64,000 nucleotides of DNA, taken from the NCBI RefSeq assembly GCF_002102185.1, contig NZ_LQOW01000003.1, forward strand, positions 62,001 through 126,000, in the 5' to 3' direction. A program made the position numbers and the translations under genes. Shown here piece after piece: positions 54,031 through 60,716 of this stretch. Each line of letters starts with the position of its first letter. Within the stretch, counting starts at the first letter, position 1. Under the pieces are notes generated by a model. It was not told the origin of the DNA. It saw only the letters and a list, made by a program, of their open reading frames with translations, and did not search any database. The stretch comes from Mycobacterium fragae. GTDB taxonomy: Bacteria > Actinomycetota > Actinomycetes > Mycobacteriales > Mycobacteriaceae.

Positions 54031-54595
54031 CTCCATTCTCGGAAATAACTAACTGACCGGCCAAAACTCAGGGCTGCGATTCGCAGCGGATCGGGGCGCA
54101 GCATTACCGACCGGTCGCGTAGGCGCGGGCAGGGTGTCCCCCGTGGGGGGCCTGCCCGCAGGAGGAGCGAGCGGGTACCCCCTGCACGCTCTGCCGAGCG
54201 GGCGCCTGCCCGCCTGCCTGTGTGCCCGAATGTCCCTGTGCTGCAAGCGGAGCCCTGCGTGCTGCCTGCCTGCACGCCTGCACCCCGAGCGCTCTCCCCC
54301 CGCGTGGGGGTGTGCCATGACTCGGGCACGCCTATGTCCGAGTGCCTGCCCCCGCTACCTGAGTGCCCTGCTGGGCGGGGTGCCCGTAGCTAGCCCGCCA
54401 GGAGGCGGGCGACGCCTAAGCGCAAGAAGCTCCACTGCTAAGCGCCACCCCTGCCGCCTGCGCGCGTGCATGGCTAGCCGTGCACGCTGCCCTACCCCGA
54501 GGAGGCGGGCAGGACCTCCTCCGAGGTCTACTACGGAGAGACAAATTTCCGGACAAAGCGTTTGGGCGACCGTTATTGGGTGGTACTCAACACCG
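54031..54595. other. Non-coding, hairpin-dense region within the hotspot
   Basis: There is no credible gene. At least five perfect stem-loops occur in ~400 bases: GCGGGCAGG/CCTGCCCGC (54125-54159, with an inner CCCCC/GGGGG), CCCCC/GGGGG (54296-54310), ACTCGG/CCGAGT (54320-54343), GCCCGCC/GGCGGGC (54393-54410), GCGTGCA/TGCACGC (54464-54487) and GACCTC/GAGGTC (54513-54528). CTGCC-rich runs lie between them. The composition is unlike neighbouring genes and suggests a structured RNA or phage non-coding arm. Confidence 0.55.
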
Positions 54596-54955
54596 GTGCG
54601 AAACATCAAACAATTTGCAGCCGCGACTGCTTTGGCCACGGGTCTTGGACTTGCCGGTCTGGGCGCGGCGAGCGTAGCTGAAGCCCTTCCCGGCCCTACC
54701 GGACCGATGCCGGCCGACTGGTGCCCTGGACAGTATTGGGACCCGGGCTGGGGTAATAACTGGGACTGGAACAACTGCCACGCTGGCGGGCCGGGTTTCA
54801 TGCCCAACGGCGGCCCCGGGCCCGGCCCGGTCGGCCCCAATGGGATGCCCAACGGTGGTCCGGGACCCGGCCCGTACGTGCCTAACGGCCCCGGCGGTCC
54901 GGGCGGCTTCAACGGCGGTCCGAATGGTGGAGGCGGCGGCCACGGCGGCCACTGA
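54596..54955 (+). CDS. Secreted Gly/Pro-rich small protein
   Basis: A 119-residue precursor from GTG 54596. A signal peptide (IKQFAAATALATGLGLAGLG, likely cleavage after AEA) is followed by the mycobacterial motif ADWCPGQYWDPGWGNNWDWN with two cysteines, then a low-complexity tail of NGGPGPGP and GGPGGFNGG repeats ending HGGH. Proteins with a WCPGQ-W-GNNWD core and variable tail are a known secreted mycobacterial group of unknown function. It is followed by a strong terminator. Confidence 0.75.
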   Translation: MRNIKQFAAATALATGLGLAGLGAASVAEALPGPTGPMPADWCPGQYWDPGWGNNWDWNNCHAGGPGFMPNGGPGPGPVGPNGMPNGGPGPGPYVPNGPGGPGGFNGGPNGGGGGHGGH

Positions 54956-55019
54956 CCGGTAGCCATAGCGGTCGCTTCGCAGACACGCTGAGCGCGGTCC
55001 AGCTCGACTGCTGGTATGA

Positions 55020-55053
55020 GAAGCCCCCGGTGCCGAACCACCGGGGGTCTTCC
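55020..55053 (+). terminator. Intrinsic terminator-like hairpin
   Basis: A strong stem, GAAGCCCCCGGTG paired with CACCGGGGGTCTTC, with a short GCCGAAC-type loop, lies 65 bases after the secreted Gly/Pro protein and ends in TTCCGTT. It is a typical factor-independent terminator for that gene. Confidence 0.7.
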
Positions 55054-55087
55054 GTTAAGCTATTTAGTTGTCCCCGTTAGGGTTCGA

Positions 55088-55590
55088 TCACGGAGCGTCG
55101 TAGAGACGCGCCACACCAGCCGGGTTAAGGAACCCTAGACGGATGCGGCTGATCGCCCGGACGTACTGTCCGTCGTTGGTCACCGAGGGGAACCGCTCGA
55201 CGGTCGTACCCTTCCGCAGCACGTAACTCTCTTGGGTGCTGTCAACACCCCAGGCCACGGTCGCAGCGTCCACGCGGGTGGAGGTCAGGACTGGCAGACC
55301 GGGGACGGTGATCCCGTCCTCCACGAATTGCAGCAACGGCTGGTTGCTGTCGCTCGCGGTCTTGAGCTTGGACAGAGCCTCGGCGGTAGCCGGGGAGGTC
55401 AGCCAATGGGTTAGCTTGGCCCCGTTGGCCCCACCCGCGTACCGGGCCTCGATGAACGGGTCCAGGTTGGCCAGCGTGCCAGCGGTATCAACCGTGGCCG
55501 TGGTCAGCGACAGCAGACCGTTCGGCCCCTTGGTGGTCGTAGCCGCGAAGTATGCGGCGTCGATTCGGCACCATTGCGCATACCGGGACG
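55088..55590 (-). pseudogene. 3' fragment of a phage HK97-type major capsid protein gene
   Basis: The minus strand encodes roughly 165 residues of capsid-like sequence ending at a proper stop: LLSLTTATVDTAGTLANLDP, GAKLTHWLTSPATAEALSKL, GLPVLTSTRVDAATVAWGVD, IRLGFLNPAGVARLYDAP. The VPGLPVLTS and VRAISRIRLGF-type blocks are the C-terminal half of HK97-fold major capsid proteins. The N-terminal half and all other phage genes are missing, so this is a prophage relic. The frame is open a little further right but does not look capsid-like there. Confidence 0.7.
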
Positions 55591-55721
55591 CTGTGCCCGG
55601 AGAGCGGCGTTTGGCAGTCTCAGGACTACCCGAGCACGACCGCGCCAATCGCTGCGGGCAACGTCATGCCGCCGCACAATGGCAGGGCGGTCAACTGGAA
55701 GTTGATCCGCTACGCCTGATC
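55590..55721 (+). pseudogene. C-terminal fragment of an immunity-like CPxSGxW domain protein
   Basis: One plus frame reads HTGTLCPESGVWQSQDYPST, then APIAAGNVMPPHNGRAVNWKL and IRYA before a TGA at 55719-55721. The spacing of CPxSGxW, GxxMP and a late Trp resembles a small domain in polymorphic-toxin immunity-like proteins of actinobacteria. No start lies in frame, and the left side runs into the capsid fragment on the other strand, so it is a truncated relic. The family assignment is tentative. Confidence 0.4.
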
Positions 55722-55795
55722 ATCCACTAGGAAAGCGGCACCTCTGTGATGGGCGGTGCCGTTTTCTCTGGCCGGCGCAGTTCTAGACTGGCCGA

Positions 55796-56383
55796 GTGCC
55801 CAATCTGCACCTAGCGGGTAATCCGGACGCCGATGCGCTGCTGAATGAGAATCCTCTCGCCCTTCTCATAGGTGCATTGCTCGACCAGCAGGTCCCGATG
55901 GAAACCGCCTTTGCGGGCCCCAAGAAGATCGCCGACCGCATGGGCGGATTCGATGCCACCGACATCGCCAACCACGATCCGGACAAGTTCGCCGCACTAT
56001 GCTCGGAAAGACCTGCGGTACACCGCTTTCCGGGCTCAATGGCCAAACGCATCCAGGCCTTGGCACAGATCATCGTGGACCGCTACGACGGCGACGCGGC
56101 CGCACTGTGGTCGGCCGGTAACCCCGACGGGCCGGAAGTGCTGCGGCGGCTCAAGGAATTGCCGGGCTTCGGTGACCAGAAGGCGCGGATCTTTCTCGCG
56201 TTGCTTGGCAAGCAGTACGCCGTGACCGCCAAGGGCTGGCGCGCGGCTGCCGGCGAGTACGGCAAAGCCGGCTCACACCTGTCTATCGCCGATGTCGTCG
56301 ACGCCCGGTCACTGGAGCAGGTGCGCTCATACAAGAAGCAAATGAAGGCGGCCCAGAAGGTCAAGGGAAAGGCGGCAACGTGA
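55796..56383 (+). CDS. HhH-GPD-type base-excision repair protein (Rv1156-like), complete copy
   Basis: A 195-residue protein of the mycobacterial HhH-GPD group: NPLALLIGALLDQQVPMETA near the N-terminus, FAGPKKIADRMGGFDATDIA, and the helix-hairpin-helix LRRLKELPGFGDQKARIFLA followed by the ALLGKQYAVTAKGW segment. The family is annotated as DNA glycosylase-like; the substrate base is not known. The GTG at 55796 sits in the leader that is repeated at 52614 and 53983. A DUF1059 gene overlaps its stop. The N-terminus differs from copy B (NLHLAGNPDADALLNEN against KLRLTGDPAADALLGAD), so the copies have diverged. Confidence 0.88.
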   Translation: MPNLHLAGNPDADALLNENPLALLIGALLDQQVPMETAFAGPKKIADRMGGFDATDIANHDPDKFAALCSERPAVHRFPGSMAKRIQALAQIIVDRYDGDAAALWSAGNPDGPEVLRRLKELPGFGDQKARIFLALLGKQYAVTAKGWRAAAGEYGKAGSHLSIADVVDARSLEQVRSYKKQMKAAQKVKGKAAT

Positions 56384-56526
56384 AGACACATCTGAACTGT
56401 CCATGCGGCGAGGCCATCGTTGGCAAGGACGAAGACGAACTGGTCGAGCTGACCCAGGCGCACCTTGCGAGCGTTCATCCCGGCCTGGAGTACGACCGCG
56501 ACGCCATCCTGTTCATGGCGTACTGA
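56380..56526 (+). CDS. DUF1059-like small protein
   Basis: A 48-residue protein: KTHLNCPCGEAIVGKDEDEL, then VELTQAHLASVHPGLEYDRD and AILFMAY. The CPCG plus DEDELV and HLxxxHP pattern is that of DUF1059, short proteins with a possible zinc or metal knuckle (two Cys, two His). The GTG at 56380 overlaps the glycosylase stop, so the two are co-translated, suggesting a functional link. Confidence 0.75.
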   Translation: MKTHLNCPCGEAIVGKDEDELVELTQAHLASVHPGLEYDRDAILFMAY

Positions 56527-56556
56527 CCCGCGCCAAGGCGCCAAAGACAACCTGGG

Positions 56557-57480
56557 TTACGGCACCACCGTCGAACCGATGGTGGGCATGAATTGGCACT
56601 GCTTGTCCTTGGTGGTGACCTGCCCGAAGATCGTCGACATGATGCTGCCCGAGCCGGTGTCGGCGATGGCCGTCAACGTGGTGGGCCCGTTCGGATTGAT
56701 GTCCGGTTGCGGCTTGAGCGTCGCGCTTCCCGACTTCCCGGTGGTCAGATTCACCCACGTCACATTCAACGGCAGCTTCTGCACCTCTGCGGGCCCGGAC
56801 GTGCCGATCGCGGTGAACACGTAGGCGGTCTGGCCCGGTTTGGGGCCGGGGGTCGGAATCTTGGCCGGCCCAGCCACCGACAGCGCGGTCGCCAGGGCGT
56901 TACCACCGTCCGGCAGACAGCCGTTGCCGATCGAGGGATACATGAATTCCTGTGTCGGCGGCGCGTCCGGGCTGAAACCCGGAGCCGCCGCCGGGGCGGG
57001 AGCGGGTGGTTCCGCCGGCGGTGCCGCCGCCGCGACCGGTGTGGCGGCCGCGGGGCCAGGCGCGGCCTCGGGCGCGGGGCCCGCGGCATGCGCCGGGTCG
57101 ATACCGGTGGGCAGGTGCGCCTGAGCGCCCGGTTCCACACCGGGCGGGACGGTGTGCGCCACCGGGGCCGCCTCGGTAGGCCCCTGCACGAATTGGTTCA
57201 CCGACGACGCAACGTTTTTCGATTCGCCGGGCGCTGCCGGGTTGTGGGTGAACGCCGACGCCGCGGCCATCAGCAGCTGCGAGGCCTGCTCGGGATTGCC
57301 GGCGGCCTGCTGGATGATGGGGCTCAACTCGGTGAGCGCCGGCAGCCCCGGAACCTGTTGCGAGGGCAGCGGTGGAGGCGGAGCCGGGTCAGCGGCCGCG
57401 CCTGGGCAGATCACCAGTGCGACGCTCGATGCGACGGTCGCGGCGGCGAGGCCGTTGATCAGATTCCTGGTGATTGCCAC
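56557..57480 (-). CDS. Secreted Ala/Pro-rich protein (Rv1157c-like)
   Basis: A 307-residue precursor with a Sec signal peptide (NLINGLAAATVASSVALVIC, cleavage around GAAA before DPAPP). A helical region (LTELSPIIQQAAGNPEQASQ), a long Ala/Pro spacer (residues ~125-170) and a C-terminal domain with two cysteines (GNGCLPDGG and KDKQCQFMP) and beta-rich sequence (NVTWVNLTTGKSG) follow. Layout and position match Rv1157c. It is probably a cell-envelope protein; function is unknown. It is followed in the same direction by a similar gene. Confidence 0.87.
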   Translation of the reverse strand: MAITRNLINGLAAATVASSVALVICPGAAADPAPPPPLPSQQVPGLPALTELSPIIQQAAGNPEQASQLLMAAASAFTHNPAAPGESKNVASSVNQFVQGPTEAAPVAHTVPPGVEPGAQAHLPTGIDPAHAAGPAPEAAPGPAAATPVAAAAPPAEPPAPAPAAAPGFSPDAPPTQEFMYPSIGNGCLPDGGNALATALSVAGPAKIPTPGPKPGQTAYVFTAIGTSGPAEVQKLPLNVTWVNLTTGKSGSATLKPQPDINPNGPTTLTAIADTGSGSIMSTIFGQVTTKDKQCQFMPTIGSTVVP

Positions 57481-57548
57481 GGTGTTCTCCCGGTCTTGGT
57501 TGAAGGGTGGCCGGCTAGTAGGGGCGCACTAGCCGGCCAACGTGCATG

Positions 57549-58193
57549 TCAGGGCAGGCCGGACAGCGGCAGCAACAACGGGTTCGGCGCCACGGCCGGA
57601 ACCGAGGTCAGCGCCGTCGTCGGCTGGGCGACACCACGAGGAACCGGGACACCGCCGGGCGCCACCGAGGCCAGGTCGCCGGGCAGTGAGACCTGCTGCG
57701 GCAGCGGCACCGGAAGGAACGGCACCTGTGGCAGGTCAACTTGCGCGCTCGGCAGCAACCCTGTCGGTCCGGCCGCAGGCGCAGGAGCGGCCGGCGCCGG
57801 AACGGTCGGTGCCAACCCGGGGATACCGCCGACCCCGGGCGCGGCGTTCGTCGCCGCCGGGGCTGCGGCGGTGGCGCCGGGAATGAGCGAGGTCTGGCCT
57901 GGGACGGCGGGGGCGGTGCCCGGAAGGCTCGCGGGCGTCGGCTGCGGCACTTTGATACCAGCGCTGGCCAACGGCGGCTGCGCCGGCGGCTGGGCGCCCA
58001 GCGCCGTGGCAAGGTTTTGCAGCACTTGCGGCGCATTGGCCGCCGAGGTGACGAGCTGCTCGCCGATATTGGGTGCGGGTATCGGCGGCGCCGGGTCGGC
58101 ATGGGCTGTACCCAGCAGACCGCCCACGATTAACGCGGCCGACGTGCCCGCCACAACGGTGGTGGCGCGTACCAACGTCCAAAAGGTTGACAT
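57549..58193 (-). CDS. Secreted Ala/Pro-rich protein (Rv1158c-like)
   Basis: A 214-residue precursor with signal peptide ([20 protein letters not shown], cleavage GTAHA before DPAPP). A short helical part ([20 protein letters not shown]) precedes a Pro/Ala-rich tail with [12 protein letters not shown] repeats. It resembles its downstream neighbour in the DPAPP start and NAPQ/NPEQ-type helix, so the two are probably ancient duplicates acting in the envelope. The ATG at 58193 has an AGGGAG site. It is divergent from pimE. Confidence 0.85.
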   Translation of the reverse strand: MSTFWTLVRATTVVAGTSAALIVGGLLGTAHADPAPPIPAPNIGEQLVTSAANAPQVLQNLATALGAQPPAQPPLASAGIKVPQPTPASLPGTAPAVPGQTSLIPGATAAAPAATNAAPGVGGIPGLAPTVPAPAAPAPAAGPTGLLPSAQVDLPQVPFLPVPLPQQVSLPGDLASVAPGGVPVPRGVAQPTTALTSVPAVAPNPLLLPLSGLP

Positions 58194-58427
58194 GGCTCTC
58201 CCTGGTTCTCGACGACAGGTCCCGCGCTGAACGTAACGCGATACCAAAGTGACTCAAGTGACACGTGTGGCGGTTATTCGATCGTTACGCAGACGAGCGG
58301 TTGCAGTGACCGGACGCCGTCGCACCCGTCGCGCCCCGTTAGCATCGAGCAGATAGACACCACCTCGGCCGCCCCGGCGGCATCAAGCACCCGCCGGCGG
58401 GCGTTTTCGCGCAACGCCGTCGGGCCG

Positions 58428-59594
58428 GTGCTGTTGGTGTTGAGCGTCGCCGCGCGGCTGGTCTGGACATATCTGGTCCCCAACGGGGCCAACTTCGTCG
58501 ACCTGCACGTGTACGTCGGCGGCGCCGCGGCGATCGACCACCCGGGAACGCTCTACAGCTACGTCTATGCCGACCAAACGCCCGATTTCCCACTGCCGTT
58601 CACCTACCCGCCGTTCGCCGCGGTCATCTTCTACCCGCTGCACTTGTTGCCGTTCGGACTGGTCGCCTTCTGCTGGCAGATCGGGACCATGGCCGCGCTC
58701 TACGGCGTGGTCCGGATCAGCCAGCGCTTGCTCGGCGTCCCGGCCGGCGAGGGCCACCGCGTCGCGATGCTGTGGACCGCGGTCGCCATCTGGCTCGAGC
58801 CGCTGCGCAGCACCTTCGACTACGGGCAGATCAACGTCCTGTTGGCGCTGGCCACGCTGTGGGCCGCCTACACCACCCGGTGGTGGCTCTCGGGCCTCTT
58901 GGTCGGCGCCGCCGCCGGCGTGAAGCTGACCCCGGCGATCACCGGCCTGTACTTCGTCGGCGTCCGGCGCTGGGGCGCGGCCGTGTTCTCCGCGGTGGTC
59001 TTCCTGGCCACCGTCGCGGTGTCGGCACTCGTCGTCGGCGACCAGACCCGCTACTACTTCACCGATCTGATTTTCAAGACCGACCGGGTCGGACCGATCT
59101 GCACGACGTTCAACCAATCCTGGCGGGGCGGTATCTGCAGAATCTTCGGCCACGACTCCGGCTACTCGCCGCTGGTGCTGGCCGGGATCGCCGTCACCGC
59201 GGTGCTGGCCATCCTGGCCTGGCGCGCGCTGAGCGCTACCGGCGCCGACGGGTCCGATGGAACCGACCGCCTAGGGCTGCTGCTGGTGGTGGAGCTGTTC
59301 GGACTGCTGTTGTCACCGATTTCCTGGACACACCACTGGGTGTGGCTGGTGCCGTTGATGATCTGGCTGATTCACGGGCCGTTATCCGGACGCCGTGGAA
59401 CGCGGATTCTCGGCTGGAGCTGGCTGGTGCTAACCGTCATCGGGGTGCCGTGGTTGCTCAGCTTCGCCCAGCCGACCATCTGGCAGAACGGCCGCGCGTG
59501 GTATCTGGCCTGGGGCGGGATGGTCTATATCGTGGCCAGCCTGATGACGTTGGGCTGGATCGCGGCAACGGGCCGCAGCGTCAGCTCCCGATAA
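58428..59594 (+). CDS. pimE: Polyprenol-phosphate-mannose-dependent alpha-1,2-mannosyltransferase PimE
   Basis: It adds mannose to the PIM glycolipid (PIM4 to PIM5) on the outer face of the membrane. The 388-residue GT87-type protein has about ten spans and the loop [20 protein letters not shown] with the catalytic Asp, [24 protein letters not shown] and the late [16 protein letters not shown]. The first canonical start is GTG 58428, but it lies right at the first span. The in-frame sequence upstream ([17 protein letters not shown] from ~58347) resembles the PimE N-terminal tail (QIDTTS in Rv1159), so the true start may be a non-canonical codon such as ATC 58344. Confidence 0.9.
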   Translation: MLLVLSVAARLVWTYLVPNGANFVDLHVYVGGAAAIDHPGTLYSYVYADQTPDFPLPFTYPPFAAVIFYPLHLLPFGLVAFCWQIGTMAALYGVVRISQRLLGVPAGEGHRVAMLWTAVAIWLEPLRSTFDYGQINVLLALATLWAAYTTRWWLSGLLVGAAAGVKLTPAITGLYFVGVRRWGAAVFSAVVFLATVAVSALVVGDQTRYYFTDLIFKTDRVGPICTTFNQSWRGGICRIFGHDSGYSPLVLAGIAVTAVLAILAWRALSATGADGSDGTDRLGLLLVVELFGLLLSPISWTHHWVWLVPLMIWLIHGPLSGRRGTRILGWSWLVLTVIGVPWLLSFAQPTIWQNGRAWYLAWGGMVYIVASLMTLGWIAATGRSVSSR

Positions 59595-59865
59595 TCCCGT
59601 CGATGTCGTGTGCCATGTCGATGTCGTTTTGCGTGATGCCGCCCGCCGAGTGCGTCACCAACGCGAAAGTCACTGTCCGCCAACGGATATCGATGTCGGG
59701 ATGATGGTCCTTGGCTTCGGCGTGCTCGGCTACCCGGCGCACGGCGTCGATACCGTCCAGGAACGACGGGAACTTGATCGACCGGCGCAGGGCACCCTCG
59801 GCGCGCTTCCAGCCATTGAGTTCGGGCAGTGCGGCGTCTACTTGTTCATCCGTTAACACAGCCAT
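59581..59865 (-). CDS. Pterin-4-alpha-carbinolamine dehydratase-like protein
   Basis: A 94-residue protein with the PCD/DCoH motif [20 protein letters not shown] (the HHP of the active site) and [19 protein letters not shown]. It dehydrates 4a-hydroxy-tetrahydropterins, or serves in molybdopterin-related or transcriptional side roles; no aromatic amino-acid hydroxylase is nearby. It matches Rv1159A in size and position. It converges on pimE with a 14-base overlap and is divergent from mutT2 across 27 bases. Confidence 0.93.
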   Translation of the reverse strand: MAVLTDEQVDAALPELNGWKRAEGALRRSIKFPSFLDGIDAVRRVAEHAEAKDHHPDIDIRWRTVTFALVTHSAGGITQNDIDMAHDIDGIIGS

Positions 59866-59892
59866 ACATCCGACGGTATACCGTCACCCGCG

Positions 59893-60294
59893 ATGCAGAA
59901 CCAGATCGTTGTGGCCGGGGCCGTCATCTCCGGGTCGGCGGTGCTGCTGGCACAACGGTGTCGGCCGCCGGAACTGGCCGGGCGCTGGGAACTGCCCGGC
60001 GGCAAGGTGATGGTTGACGAGACCGAGCCGCACGCATTGGCGCGCGAGTTGGCCGAGGAACTCGGTGTAGACGTCGACGCGGTCGCGGTCGGCGAACGGC
60101 TGGGTGCCGACATTCCGCTGAACGAAACAACGACGCTGCGGGCGTATCAGGTGACGCTGTTGCGCGGCGAGCCACACCCGCACGACCATCGTGCACTGCG
60201 CTGGGTGACAGCCGCCGACCTGCACGACGTCGACTGGGTGCCCGCCGACCGGGAGTGGTTGCCCGCGTTGGCGCGGATGCTTGAAACACCGTAA
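59893..60294 (+). CDS. mutT2: Nudix hydrolase MutT2
   Basis: It sanitises nucleotide pools; the M. tuberculosis enzyme (Rv1160) hydrolyses CTP, dCTP and 5-methyl-dCTP. The 133-residue protein has a complete Nudix box, GGKVMVDETEPHALARELAE then ELGV, matching GX5EX7REUXEEXGU. The start QNQIVVAGAVISGSAVLLAQ and end WVPADREWLPALARM are typical. It sits upstream of narG but is separated from it by ~420 bases, so it is probably an independent gene. Confidence 0.93.
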   Translation: MQNQIVVAGAVISGSAVLLAQRCRPPELAGRWELPGGKVMVDETEPHALARELAEELGVDVDAVAVGERLGADIPLNETTTLRAYQVTLLRGEPHPHDHRALRWVTAADLHDVDWVPADREWLPALARMLETP

Positions 60295-60581
60295 AGCCCA
60301 GCGCACACAGGAGTTTGCCAGAAACACCACAGCAACATTCAAGCTGCGGCCCGTGATTTGGTTTTTACATGCCAACACGGAACATTAACGTTGCGTTGTC
60401 ATGCTGATAGCGGTCCGGCTGGTTACCTGTAACGCGTGGGTACGGCGACCACGCCGGATGGTGGAGCACGCCGACGTAGGAACTCGGCACCGCCTGTCGA
60501 CTACCCGTCGGCAACCGTCTTGGTCGGCCCGTGTCCCACCCCCTATGCTGATGAACGGTTGCTGACCAGCGCGGGCCGCCG
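60295..60581. other. Intergenic region upstream of narG
   Basis: No gene is evident. The sequence is somewhat less GC-rich near 60340-60400 (ttttacatgcc, aacattaacgttgcg), where the narG promoter probably lies. AACATTAACGTT contains a small palindrome (AACGTT). No recognisable regulator box was assigned. Confidence 0.35.
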
Positions 60582-60716
60582 ATGGTGATGGCCACGACGA
60601 AACTGGTCGGAAAGATCGGCGAGATCGCAGTCGAGTCGCCGAGCGGTCCCAAATACCAACCCACGCACGGCTCGACGACGTGGCGCGCCCGTACCGGTGA
60701 GGAGGTCCTTCCTTGA
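60582..60716 (+). CDS. Possible 44-residue leader ORF overlapping the narG start
   Basis: An ATG at 60582 opens MVMATTKLVGKIGEIAVESP, then SGPKYQPTHGSTTWRARTGE and EVLP, stopping with TGA at 60714-60716, inside the narG TTG start (TTGA). Third-position GC is ~75 percent. The LVGKIGEI and TTWRAR pattern faintly recalls the OB-fold end of NfeD-type proteins. It may be a real small gene, a translational-coupling leader, or chance. Confidence 0.35.
   Translation: MVMATTKLVGKIGEIAVESPSGPKYQPTHGSTTWRARTGEEVLP

Noticed and set aside
54134..54595. Upstream in-frame extension of the secreted Gly/Pro protein to a 273-residue frame
   Set aside because: The extension covers the hairpin array and reads as Cys/Arg/Pro-rich sequence; the signal peptide clearly starts at 54596.
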